Shown here in pieces: positions 1-10,886 of a DNA stretch of 29,961 bases. This DNA is from Candidatus Heimdallarchaeota archaeon (lineage in GTDB: Archaea > Asgardarchaeota > Heimdallarchaeia > Heimdallarchaeales > Heimdallarchaeaceae), in contig JAUVXQ010000007.1 of NCBI GenBank assembly GCA_030603505.1, positions 1-29,961 on the forward strand, written 5' to 3'. Within the stretch, counting starts at the first letter, position 1. Every line of letters starts with the position of its first letter. The notes under the pieces were generated by a model. The model saw only the letters and a program-made list of their open reading frames with translations. It was not told the origin of the DNA and did not search any database. A program made the translations under genes and the position numbers.

Positions 1-135
1 GTAACTGATTCCATAGTATGGCATGCTCTATTGGTAATTTTAGCAGGTTCAGTAATTCTCTTTGTAGTTTTCCAAATATTATTCAAATCAATCTACAAGA
101 GGATACAGCATAAAGGAACATTTCATGAATACTGA
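1..135 (+). CDS. C-terminal end of a membrane protein, possibly an ABC-2 type transporter permease (partial)
   Basis: The reading frame is open from the first base and ends at a TGA at 133-135, giving the last 44 residues of a protein whose start lies outside the window. It holds one strongly hydrophobic segment (about residues 9-28) followed by a basic cytoplasmic-looking tail ending HKGTFHEY. ABC-2 type multidrug-transporter permeases often end in a final helix followed by a basic stretch and a similar K-G-T-x-x-x-Y tail, which is why I suggest that family. With only 44 residues the assignment is tentative. The next gene starts 180 bases downstream and is probably a separate unit. Confidence 0.5.
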   Translation, partial: VTDSIVWHALLVILAGSVILFVVFQILFKSIYKRIQHKGTFHEY

Positions 136-240
136 AGAAAAAATAGTATCTTCTATTTCCTAAAAATTCAATAAATGGTCAATAATATATAGGGGTGGTG
201 AATTGATTATTTTAAGAAAAATTCCAGTCAAAACAAAATA

Positions 241-282
241 GTGGTCACTTTTTTTCAGCAATTTTAAAATGAGTGGTCATTT
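241..282 (+). promoter_or_regulatory. Direct repeat upstream of the GNAT fusion gene
   Basis: GTGGTCACTT (241-250) recurs as GTGGTCATTT (273-282), start to start 32 bases, about three helical turns. The pair lies 34-75 bases before the ATG at 316, where a regulator or the basal promoter would act. No clear TATA box is placed with confidence; an AT-rich stretch lies at 185-192. This could be an operator pair, but two short copies are weak evidence. Confidence 0.25.
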
Positions 283-315
283 ACTAATTGATTAGAAATA
301 AAGAATGGTGAGATT

Positions 316-3300
316 ATGAGTGAAGAATGGGGACAAATCACTGTTTACGACCCGGTAATGGCCAGTGAATGTGCGGATATGTTTAATGCATTTAATGAAT
401 TATGGCTAGGTGGATTCGGAGGAGGAATTCCCTACACAGAACAAAGAGTGAAAGAGTGGTTAGATAAAACATCGGCAATTGCGGACTTAATAGCCATTGA
501 TGAAGAAGGGGTGCCTGTGGGTTACTGCGGTCTATACCCTCATTGGCGAGATGAAAAAGCAGCCTATATTACCATATTAGGAGTTATTCCACGTGTTCAA
601 GGAAAGAAATTTGGTAAAAGACTTCTCTTAAAAGCGCTTGAAGTCGCTAAAAATAATGGTAGAGACAGGGTTGATCTTTATACTTGGTCAGGTAACATGG
701 AAGCCATGCCGCTTTACAAAAAAGTTGGCTTGTACTGGGTTCCTGAAACTAGTGTATATATGCAAGATTTCATTCCAGGTTTATTACAAACACCTCTTGC
801 AGTGGAATGGTTTGAAAAACATCAAGATTGGTATGGGTGTTTCAAAAGAGAGCTAACTCAAGCACCTGATAAGTACATTATCGACAAAATGGAACTTTAT
901 ACTTATGTCTTTGAAGTTGATGATGATAAATTAACTGCAGAAGTTGACCGTTATGGATGGGGGTTTACAAGTATTGCAAGCGTTCTTGATGGTAAAGCAA
1001 TTTCAATAAAAACTAGGTTGGAATCACACGAAATTTTGATGGGAATTAGTAATACCATGACAATCTCAATTAATAATGATTTAGGTGAAGATATTAGTTT
1101 TGCATTGTCTATTACTCCATTCAAAGGTTTAACATGGAAAGAGGAATTTCCGCAATCTATCACCGTTAAGAATGGAGAAAATGTAGAAATATCTAGAGAG
1201 TTTGTTGTGGATAACACAGCTACTGAATTTAAATCAAATCATAGAAGTTCTGAAGTAATAAAAACATCAATTTCATTTGGAAATTATAATCTAGAACTAT
1301 TAACGGGTGGTAAAATTAAACCTGCTGTAAAACTGACAAGTGACTTCCAGTATGAAGTAGCTCCTTTAGGAACAGAAAAAATTGTTTATCTTGATTTATT
1401 TAATCACAGTAATAGAAAAATTGAAGGTAAAATTGATATCCAAATAGATGGTATCAAAGAAGGAAGTAAAACGGTAGAATTCAATCTAGAACCAGAAGAA
1501 ATAACAGGAATAGATATTCCTATCACAATTCCTGTGAAAACGCAGCAGACAGTATTCACTATTTTAGCTAAACCAACAATAAAGATTTCCGGTTCTTATC
1601 ACAGAATGCCAGAATATAAGATACCAATTGTTGCAGATATAACGAACTTAGCAGAAGTAATAGAAGGACAAAATGAAGAAAGAATAACACTTCTCACTGA
1701 TTATTGGTCAATAGAGGTATTTCTTAAAGGTGGAAATATGACTTTTGCACGAAGAAATCTAGAAGGTGGTCAAGTAAGATCCATTTTTCAGATAGATCCC
1801 CCTTTTGGTTTAGATTTGGATAGAACTTTGAAATTTGATTATAAAAGAGTAAAGGAAGGAAATGGCATCACTTTTGAATTATATGCTAAAAGTAGGAAAG
1901 TTGAAGGTCTTAAGATTCAGAAATTTGTTAAAGTAACGCCCGGAATTCGTGAATTTGAACATTGGATTGAGTTGACTAACATATCTAATAGTACGCTAGC
2001 TGCAGGAGGAAGATTTTCAACCGGTGTTCCACAAGGACTTAATGTTAATCCCTTTGGAAACTATGCAAGAGTCATTACGCCTGTGAATAACAAGTATATT
2101 GAGTGTGATCCAACTTTACCCGTAATGAGTGACACTTTGGTTCCGAAAGAAGCGAAAGATTGGCATGAAACCTGGACAGCAGGAGAATATCTGGGGGAGG
2201 CATCTTTTGCAGCATGGTTCTGGAAACCTGATAATATATCAAAAGTTAAAGTAACTAAAGGCATCCTTGATAATCTTGAAAGTGAGTCAAAGATGATAGA
2301 GCAGAATGAAACTCTAGAAGTAGTTCATACATGGTTTGGGCATTCATACACTTCGGTACAAGATGTAAGAAATCGATGGAATCAGTTTGTTAATTGTAAA
2401 GAAATACCCGATGAAGAGAGAATGTTTGGAGTAAAAACTGTCCAACCTATTGAAATTAGACTGAAGGGTTCTAATATCTTAGAAAAAGGCATTACAGTTT
2501 CAAAAATCATAGAATTAGTTTTTGAAACTCCCTATCCATTTGCAGGTGAATTAAAATTAGAACTTCCAAAAGGATGGAATGGTGGTTTCAAAAACTCAGG
2601 AGACAATAAAAGTGTGATATCCATCCCCCAGCCAACACCTAACATTCCTATTCCAATTGAGATAGAACTCACTCCTCCAATTAATACAGTAAAAGCTACA
2701 GATATGTTAAATTTACGTTTTATTAGTGAATATGAACTTAACTTTGAAATTCCCATAGTCCTTAAAGGTAAAACTGATGTTACAATTGAAGAGTGTGAGA
2801 TAGAAGGAGAACCTATCTATTTAGTTAAGAACGGAGCTCTCCAATTCAGTGTTCCTAAATTTTTTGGAGGTAATTTAATAAAACTTGAAGATAACGAAGG
2901 TAACACATACTTCAATGACAATTTTCCAAAAATTCAACCAAAATTCTTCATCGACCATCATATTGGCGGAGTACAACCTTTAGTTTTTTGGATGAACGAG
3001 GATAACCCATTCTCAGAACCTGAAAAAACGAAAGCAGAAATAGTTGAAGAAGGAGAATGGAAAGGAATCAAATCTACATGGATAATTTCAAAATCTGAGC
3101 ATCTAAAAGGACAGGAGATTTCACTGAGCTATTTTACTTTGCCTGATTCTAATTTAGTTCGCATCAAATATGAATACAATAACACTTCTTCAAGGCGTGT
3201 TAGAAGTGTTGCAGCCTTGTTAGCTGATATATGCATGCAAGGAGATGTAGCAGATAATGTAATTCATATTCCAGGAGGACTAAAAACATGGACAAGAAAT

Positions 3301-3564
3301 AGAGTGATGAAACCGTTTATGGGTCACGCTAATCCCGATGAACCCTGGGTGAGAATTACAAAAAATTCAAAATCTTTAGATATCATATCCCCGGATGGTT
3401 TTCATGGTTCTAATACAATATTTGATGCTCAAGTAGCAATAATGAATTTCATGGTTTCTTTATTTGATGTGAAACCGAAAGAAAAAGCGGTGATGGAATT
3501 TGTACTAGCCATTAATCAACCTTATGAATCAATAGGTGAAATAAGAAAAGCTCTAGCAAAATAA
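316..3564 (+). CDS. GNAT-family acetyltransferase fused to a ~900-residue beta-rich multidomain region
   Basis: Residues about 5-150 form a GNAT N-acetyltransferase domain. The acetyl-CoA pyrophosphate-binding signature is seen as VIPRVQGKKFGKRLL, followed by a C-terminal GNAT strand-helix ending MPLYKKVGLYWVP. The remaining ~900 residues are beta-rich with no signal peptide or membrane segment. They read as alternating Ig-like segments (about 210-450 and 700-800) and two larger sandwich-like segments (about 455-680 and 810-1080) that resemble galactose-mutarotase-type folds; that fold guess is inference. The protein is probably cytoplasmic; its substrate cannot be told. The ATG at 316 has a GGTGA ribosome binding site (306-310). 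A hairpin terminator follows the stop. At 1082 residues it is far longer than the usual 150-200 residue GNAT enzyme. Confidence 0.8.
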   Translation: MSEEWGQITVYDPVMASECADMFNAFNELWLGGFGGGIPYTEQRVKEWLDKTSAIADLIAIDEEGVPVGYCGLYPHWRDEKAAYITILGVIPRVQGKKFGKRLLLKALEVAKNNGRDRVDLYTWSGNMEAMPLYKKVGLYWVPETSVYMQDFIPGLLQTPLAVEWFEKHQDWYGCFKRELTQAPDKYIIDKMELYTYVFEVDDDKLTAEVDRYGWGFTSIASVLDGKAISIKTRLESHEILMGISNTMTISINNDLGEDISFALSITPFKGLTWKEEFPQSITVKNGENVEISREFVVDNTATEFKSNHRSSEVIKTSISFGNYNLELLTGGKIKPAVKLTSDFQYEVAPLGTEKIVYLDLFNHSNRKIEGKIDIQIDGIKEGSKTVEFNLEPEEITGIDIPITIPVKTQQTVFTILAKPTIKISGSYHRMPEYKIPIVADITNLAEVIEGQNEERITLLTDYWSIEVFLKGGNMTFARRNLEGGQVRSIFQIDPPFGLDLDRTLKFDYKRVKEGNGITFELYAKSRKVEGLKIQKFVKVTPGIREFEHWIELTNISNSTLAAGGRFSTGVPQGLNVNPFGNYARVITPVNNKYIECDPTLPVMSDTLVPKEAKDWHETWTAGEYLGEASFAAWFWKPDNISKVKVTKGILDNLESESKMIEQNETLEVVHTWFGHSYTSVQDVRNRWNQFVNCKEIPDEERMFGVKTVQPIEIRLKGSNILEKGITVSKIIELVFETPYPFAGELKLELPKGWNGGFKNSGDNKSVISIPQPTPNIPIPIEIELTPPINTVKATDMLNLRFISEYELNFEIPIVLKGKTDVTIEECEIEGEPIYLVKNGALQFSVPKFFGGNLIKLEDNEGNTYFNDNFPKIQPKFFIDHHIGGVQPLVFWMNEDNPFSEPEKTKAEIVEEGEWKGIKSTWIISKSEHLKGQEISLSYFTLPDSNLVRIKYEYNNTSSRRVRSVAALLADICMQGDVADNVIHIPGGLKTWTRNRVMKPFMGHANPDEPWVRITKNSKSLDIISPDGFHGSNTIFDAQVAIMNFMVSLFDVKPKEKAVMEFVLAINQPYESIGEIRKALAK

Positions 3565-3568
3565 ACAT

Positions 3569-3588
3569 GAGAGAGGAGTTATTCTCTC
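3569..3588 (+). terminator. Hairpin between convergent genes
   Basis: GAGAGA (3569-3574) and TCTCTC (3583-3588) pair across an eight-base loop, immediately after the GNAT gene stop and followed by an AT/T-rich stretch. The genes on either side converge here, so it may stop transcription from both directions. Confidence 0.45.
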
Positions 3589-3652
3589 AAAATTCTTTTA
3601 ATTTGTTTAAATCCTTGATATGCTCTTTTCTATAGTTTAATGATCAATTGAA

Positions 3653-4516
3653 TTAATGATCAAATGATAATTGCGTGCCTACATGGCATGGTTTAACAAT
3701 ATTTTCTCCAAAGCGTGCTTTCAACTGGTCAATAATGTGGTTTCCTGTGCAGTGATTTAGGTAGAGTTGAGGAATCCCATAACGTGTCTCAAGGATTTCC
3801 CCGACACGAATTACATCTTTTCTAGCAAAAGCTATCATGTGTGTTCCTCCTAAAATCGCATGAATTTTTTCATCTTTATGGTTATTAGAGACTTGGTTAA
3901 GAACATTAAGCAACCCTGCATGGCAACAACCACAGATAAGAATTAAACCTTTTTTTGTTTTTAATACTAAAGAAAGATCATCTAGCATTGGATCACGAAC
4001 CCATTTTCTTCTCTCTTTGTGGATTAAACGTTCATTAGTTCCATCTCTTTCCTCTCTATCAAGAACTACTCCTGAAGTATAGAGCCAAGGAGTTATTTGA
4101 TAAGGTTCCTCAACAAACTTAAAATTCAATTTTTTGAGTAGAATTTCTTCAATTCTTGGGATGCTTATATCATACTTATAGGGGAGTTTAAACTTTTTTC
4201 CTCTCTTTTTTTTGGTTTCCAAAATAGAGGGGTGGGCAATTGTTAATAGAGGTTTTGGGGAAGCTCTAACTTTTAACAGTTCTTCTAGACCACCAGTATG
4301 GTCATAATGCCCGTGACTAATGACTAAGTAGTCGATTGTATTAGGACCAATGTTAATTAGATTAAAATTGTGAAGTAAATCATTTCCGTTCAACCCAGTA
4401 TCAAAAAGAACTTTGATATCTTCAGTTGAGATAAAAAAAGACTGACCATGGCCTTTTTTTAAGTTAGAACCTTGCATAGCAGTGTTATTGTAAACGTTAG
4501 TAACAGTAATTTTCAT
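3653..4516 (-). CDS. MBL-fold metallo-hydrolase, COG1237 (dihydropterin/RFAP-synthase-like) type
   Basis: This 287-residue protein has the metallo-beta-lactamase metal site: HGHYDHTGG (motif 2), then CGCCHAGLLN, GGTHM and a final CHVGT that supply the remaining histidines and metal ligands. The start KITVTNVYNNTA and the cysteine-rich CGCCH segment are typical of the COG1237 branch. That branch includes the enzyme long annotated as beta-ribofuranosylaminobenzene 5'-phosphate/7,8-dihydropterin synthase and other metal-dependent hydrolases. The true substrate is unknown. It is encoded alone, convergent with the GNAT gene, and the ATG is preceded by an AT-rich region without a clear Shine-Dalgarno, so it may be near-leaderless. 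Length matches the family and all metal-ligand motifs are present, so it should be active. Confidence 0.8.
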   Translation of the reverse strand: MKITVTNVYNNTAMQGSNLKKGHGQSFFISTEDIKVLFDTGLNGNDLLHNFNLINIGPNTIDYLVISHGHYDHTGGLEELLKVRASPKPLLTIAHPSILETKKKRGKKFKLPYKYDISIPRIEEILLKKLNFKFVEEPYQITPWLYTSGVVLDREERDGTNERLIHKERRKWVRDPMLDDLSLVLKTKKGLILICGCCHAGLLNVLNQVSNNHKDEKIHAILGGTHMIAFARKDVIRVGEILETRYGIPQLYLNHCTGNHIIDQLKARFGENIVKPCHVGTQLSFDH

Positions 4517-4692
4517 TGTTAAAACACTATTTACTTATAATATTTAATTAAATGTTACTATTTAGAATTTCAGAATGAGAAAAAGCTGGAAAACTTTTGT
4601 CTGTTTATTAGGGTTTTAATGTTATTATTAGTCCTAAACATTCTCAATAGAAAAAAAGAATAGAAGTTAGGATTATTTATACCACTTTCACA

Positions 4693-5433
4693 TTACAAGT
4701 TGAATATAAGAAGAAAGATTGGTAGTAATAATCCTAAAGCTGCTATAACCAGTGCAGATGTCAGTCCTATAATTGCTAGTTTGTCTTTTGATGGTTTAAT
4801 AATGCTAGGATCCTTTATTATATCGGCTCTTAAAACTGAAATATCGTGATCAGATTTTTTACTTTCAAGTCTACTTGCCATCGCTGTAGATAGAACAGTT
4901 GCAATAGTAGTAACTGATACTCCAATTGTTATTTGGTCAGCTATTGACTGATATGTGTTTGCTTTATCAGCATTTTCCAATTGTAGGACAACTTCATTTT
5001 GGAAAGGTATTTGTAACAAATATCCTGCATTAGAAAAGTCAAATTGCCAAAAGGAACCACCGCCATCTGGTTTATCAAATTGTATGTAAAAATCTAAATC
5101 GTCCACAATAGTTTGAAGTGTTGGATACAAACCTAGCTGTGTAAAGAGAGTATTTCTGGTTACTAAAAAGAGAGGAGTATATGTTCCAGCAATCATAAAA
5201 AAAATAGCAATATGATCAAGTATCCGCCATAAACTGTATTCATCTTACTTTTTCTTCAAAGAATGATAAAAAAATCTTGCAACAAACAGTAAAAAAATAG
5301 AGAAACCATCGACAGATGTGACAATCATATTTGAAGAATTTCTTGCTAACCAAACCAACACAACAGAACCTACAATAGACGCAATCAGGCCAACTAGGTG
5401 AGAGTATGCAGAGAATCTTTCCTTTTTTAGCAA
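4693..5433 (-). pseudogene. Decayed hemolysin III-like membrane protein with in-frame TAA, joined to unrelated membrane sequence
   Basis: Read on the minus strand from a TTG at 5433, the first 62 codons (KKERFSAYSHLVGLIAS and a second helix ending VARFFYHSLKKK) look like the N-terminal part of hemolysin III/YqfA-type seven-helix proteins. A TAA at 5245-5247 interrupts the frame. In the same frame just beyond it is LDHIAIFFMIAGTYTPLFLV, the family's conserved third-helix motif, so the gene was once continuous. After that point similarity to hemolysin III stops. The remaining ~150 residues are a polar stretch plus two membrane segments (the last ends LLLPIFLLIFNL) that I do not recognise. The best reading is a broken chimera. 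The downstream 167-residue frame (ATG at 5196) could still be made as a two-helix membrane protein. Confidence 0.6.
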
Positions 5434-5570
5434 TGTTGTGGCAACTCTTTCTCTTCTAATTCAACATCAATGAGTGTGAAACCCTTATTTTTAAAGATTT
5501 CAATGAAACTCACAAAAATGTTTACAGTTTTCAAAAGCGCATTTTTCTAAGAATATTGAGATGCGATAGG

Positions 5571-5579
5571 TTTATATAT
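5571..5579 (+). promoter_or_regulatory. TATA box of the heat-shock operon
   Basis: TTTATATAT sits 131 bases before the hsp20 ATG, with a purine-rich BRE-like stretch (GCGATAGG) just upstream. Transcription would be expected to start about 25 bases downstream, near position 5600, inside the inverted-repeat operator. Confidence 0.65.
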
Positions 5580-5596
5580 CAGAGTAAAGAATATAC

Positions 5597-5631
5597 TATT
5601 GAACAAAAAGTTCAATACTCATAGTTCAATA
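5597..5631 (+). promoter_or_regulatory. Inverted-repeat operator plus third half-site at the hsp20 transcription start
   Basis: TATTGAAC (5597-5604), a five-A spacer, then GTTCAATA (5610-5617) form a perfect 21-bp inverted repeat. A third identical half-site GTTCAATA lies at 5624-5631, offset by 14 bases. It overlaps the expected transcription start, a position typical of archaeal repressors that block RNA polymerase recruitment. The layout (5-nt spacer, ending GTT-) recalls the CTAAC-N5-GTTAG site reported for HSR1 of Archaeoglobus. The likely binder is the winged-helix protein encoded by the third gene of the same operon. Confidence 0.6.
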
Positions 5632-5709
5632 CGAATCACTTTGAATAATTTGCTATAAGCTTTTAGAAAAAAATGGTTTATCGCAGAAAATTGAGATTGG
5701 TGATAATTT

Positions 5710-8626
<2,917 letters not shown>

Positions 8627-8647
8627 AATCCCAACAAGGTGATACTA

Positions 8648-9175
8648 ATGTCAAGAACGAGTGGTGATAACGATCTTGATTTCGATTCAATATTGGATAT
8701 TTTATCGAATACAACTAGAAGAAAAATACTTCAATTATTAACGACTGAAGACTTATATCCATTTCAAATTTCAAGGATTCTCGATATTTCACCTCGGATA
8801 ATTGGAAAATATATAGATGAACTTGTAGAACTTGGGATAGTTGAGACATATGAAAGTGAAAGAATAAAAGGTCCTTCTCGCAGATATGCAAAACTCAACA
8901 AATCTTTTTCCTTTATTATTGATATCAGTCCTAGCAACTTTTCATGGAAAATTGTTCCAATCGAGAATGTTTTAGTAGAAGCAATTGATGAAGAGAATGA
9001 AATAATTGTTAGTAAAGAAATCAGTAACGAAATACTGGAGATTAGAGATTGTATTAGAGCAAAAATAGAAGACATAGAATTAATAAATGAAAAACGTAAA
9101 AAGATAGTTCGCGAAATTAATGAAGCTTATAGTCGTTTTAATAAGATAATTGACTCTATTGTTAGTTATTATTAA
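8648..9175 (+). CDS. Winged-helix (ArsR/Phr/HSR1-like) transcriptional regulator, probable heat-shock repressor
   Basis: A 175-residue protein. The N-terminal ~85 residues form a winged helix: ILDILSNTTRRKILQLL, recognition region ISRILDISPRIIGKYIDELV, and a wing around GPSRRYAKLNK. This pattern (X-L-X-N-X-T-R-R-K-I-L) is that of the ArsR-like heat-shock regulators Phr (Pyrococcus) and HSR1 (Archaeoglobus). The C-terminal half is a helical, probably dimerising segment rich in I, E and K. The ATG at 8648 has AAGGTGA ahead; the GTG at 8639 is less likely. It follows cdc48 by 21 bases. In Archaeoglobus an HSR1 gene shares an operon with cdc48 and hsp20, so autoregulation through the operator at 5597-5631 is likely. 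That DNA-binding link is inference. Confidence 0.75.
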   Translation: MSRTSGDNDLDFDSILDILSNTTRRKILQLLTTEDLYPFQISRILDISPRIIGKYIDELVELGIVETYESERIKGPSRRYAKLNKSFSFIIDISPSNFSWKIVPIENVLVEAIDEENEIIVSKEISNEILEIRDCIRAKIEDIELINEKRKKIVREINEAYSRFNKIIDSIVSYY

Positions 9176-9187
9176 GATAGAGAGATT

Positions 9188-9370
9188 ATGAGAGCTCTCT
9201 TCAAAGTCATTGTAAATAAATCTAGGAATGAAATTTCACTAGTTGAACTTGCAAACGAAACACGAATGTGGCAAGGAACACTAGTAGAAAGAGTAACTAT
9301 CCTTGCTAGAGAAACAAAACTTGTTAAAATCGTTCAAGACAAAAAAGGTATGATTTGGTTTTCAATCTAA
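9188..9370 (+). CDS. Small helix-turn-helix protein of the heat-shock operon
   Basis: A 60-residue basic protein starting at an ATG 12 bases after the regulator gene. The segment ISLVELANETRMWQGTLVER followed by VTILARETKLVKI reads as a compact helix-turn-helix with a short beta wing ending KKGMIWFSI. It has no membrane segment or metal site. I do not recognise a named family; it may be a stand-alone winged-helix DNA- or protein-binding partner of the upstream regulator. Tight spacing suggests co-transcription with hsp20-cdc48-regulator. Confidence 0.55.
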   Translation: MRALFKVIVNKSRNEISLVELANETRMWQGTLVERVTILARETKLVKIVQDKKGMIWFSI

Positions 9371-9400
9371 TATCTTAAATTCTCTTTCGGTATTTTTTAT

Positions 9401-10771
9401 TTGGTTATCAACTTGACAACGCAGCATAGTAAGGTACTACATATTGGGTTTGATGACACTGACTCTCTTAAAGGGAGCTGTACAACTCATTTAGCTGTGC
9501 TTATTATCGAAAAAATCTCAAAAAATATCACATTCAAAGATTATCCAAGATTAATCCGTAATAATCCCAATATTCCATGGAAAACCAGAGGAAATGCGGG
9601 AATATGTTTATCATTAGAAGTAAAAGAGGGGCTAATAGATTCAATAATTGAAACTGCAATAGAAACTTTGGAAAAGTACTACCAAAAAGATCCAAAAACT
9701 AATCCAGGTTTTGTAGTCATTACTGGTCAAATTCCAAGAATACTCAAAGAATTCTCAATTAGAGCTTTAACAGATGTTATTTCCATTTCTGAAGCTAAAA
9801 AAATAGCGAAACAATATTGTTATGCTTCATATTATATTGGTAATGGTCGAGGATTGATTGGAGCTCTTGCAGTAGTAGGAAACCAACTTAAACCTTTTGA
9901 AGAAGACTACACTTATGAATTGCTTACATATAGAGAATCAGAATCCATTGGTACCAAAAGGAAAATAGATGAAGAATCAGTTAAGATGATGGATGCAAAA
10001 TTAGCTCCATTCGTTTTTAATAATATCGATGAAGAAAAAGGGAAGATTCTTATTTCTCCAACAGGATTAGATCCTGTTCTTTATGGGGTTAGAGGTGAAG
10101 ATCCTTCTGTTTTGTTAGAGGCAAAAAATTTAATCAAATCTAAAGAAATAATTGAAAGATATTGTATTTTTCGTACCAATCAGGGAACAGATCAACATTT
10201 CAAATATGCGGATCATTCAATCCGGAATTTCAATGTCTTTAGCGGAGAAATTGAAGTAATAAACTATCCCAAAACAGAAGCAGGAGGACATGTTTTTTTC
10301 AAGGCAAAAGTACTTCTCAGCAACAAAACAGTAAATGTAACAGCCTTTGAACCGACTAAAAACTTTCGAAGAGTTATTCGTCAACTAATTCCTAGAGACA
10401 GGTTAAAAGCTTACGGTGGAATAAGATATTTTAGCAAGAAAGAGGAAAAATTCAATTTACAACTAGAAAAATGCGAAGTTATTTTCCTTGCAGAACATTT
10501 CCATGAGGAAAGTCCATTTTGTCAGCAATGTGGTAAAAGAATGACTAGTAATGGATTAAATAAGGGGTACAAATGTCGTAATTGTGGATTAAAAAACCGT
10601 ATCATCAAAAAAAGTTTAGTACCAATTGAAAGGAAAATTTCTGAAGGAATGTATATTCCTCCAGCACAAGCTCAGAGACACTTAGTCAAACCTTTAAGGA
10701 GATATAAAATCCAAGAGAAAGAAGGTTTTGAGATTATTCAAGATTTTTGGGGAAAAAGGAGACCTCAATAG
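9401..10771 (+). CDS. tiaS: tRNA(Ile2) 2-agmatinylcytidine synthetase TiaS
   Basis: TiaS uses ATP and agmatine to convert C34 of the CAU-anticodon tRNA-Ile to agmatidine so that it reads AUA; it is archaea-specific. The N-terminus shows LHIGFDDTDS (an aspartate-rich catalytic motif), followed by the kinase-like and ferredoxin-like domains, an OB-fold, and a zinc ribbon near residues 373-393 (CQQCGKR ... CRNCG). The protein is 456 residues, normal for the family. No good ATG exists: the frame begins at TTG 9401, with a second TTG at 9413 also possible, so the exact start is uncertain. It lies 30 bases after the heat-shock operon and may be read from it. It is convergent with infB. Confidence 0.93.
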   Translation: MVINLTTQHSKVLHIGFDDTDSLKGSCTTHLAVLIIEKISKNITFKDYPRLIRNNPNIPWKTRGNAGICLSLEVKEGLIDSIIETAIETLEKYYQKDPKTNPGFVVITGQIPRILKEFSIRALTDVISISEAKKIAKQYCYASYYIGNGRGLIGALAVVGNQLKPFEEDYTYELLTYRESESIGTKRKIDEESVKMMDAKLAPFVFNNIDEEKGKILISPTGLDPVLYGVRGEDPSVLLEAKNLIKSKEIIERYCIFRTNQGTDQHFKYADHSIRNFNVFSGEIEVINYPKTEAGGHVFFKAKVLLSNKTVNVTAFEPTKNFRRVIRQLIPRDRLKAYGGIRYFSKKEEKFNLQLEKCEVIFLAEHFHEESPFCQQCGKRMTSNGLNKGYKCRNCGLKNRIIKKSLVPIERKISEGMYIPPAQAQRHLVKPLRRYKIQEKEGFEIIQDFWGKRRPQ

Positions 10772-10781
10772 GTTGAAAAAT

Positions 10782-10865
10782 TCTCTCCCCCCAGGAGCGT
10801 GTTTGAACTAGCTGAGCTTGGTTGTAAGAAAGAGTACTCAGCCAAGAAAAGTTAGGGGGAAGAGA
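10782..10865. other. Structured spacer between convergent tiaS and infB (terminator or small RNA candidate)
   Basis: An outer stem pairs TCTC-T-CCCCC (10782-10791) with GGGGG-A-(A)-GAGA (10855-10865), with one bulged A. Inside, GCTGAG (10811-10816) can pair with CTCAGC (10837-10842), or CTTGG (10817-10821) with CCAAG (10842-10846). These two pairings cross, so they are alternatives rather than nested. An A/T-rich TATA-like block (10864-10875) flanks it. It could be a bidirectional terminator or an unannotated RNA. It does not fold as a tRNA. Confidence 0.4.
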
Positions 10866-10886
10866 TATATAAATGTAACGTGGCAA

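Noticed and set aside
5245..5247. The in-frame TAA of the hemolysin III-like gene as a recoded or read-through codon
   Set aside because: TAA is not a known selenocysteine or pyrrolysine codon, no recoding element is visible, and similarity to the family is lost soon after, so decay is simpler.
10782..10865. A tRNA gene in the tiaS-infB spacer
   Set aside because: Neither strand gives a D arm, anticodon arm and T arm together with an acceptor stem; only the outer stem and alternative inner pairings form.
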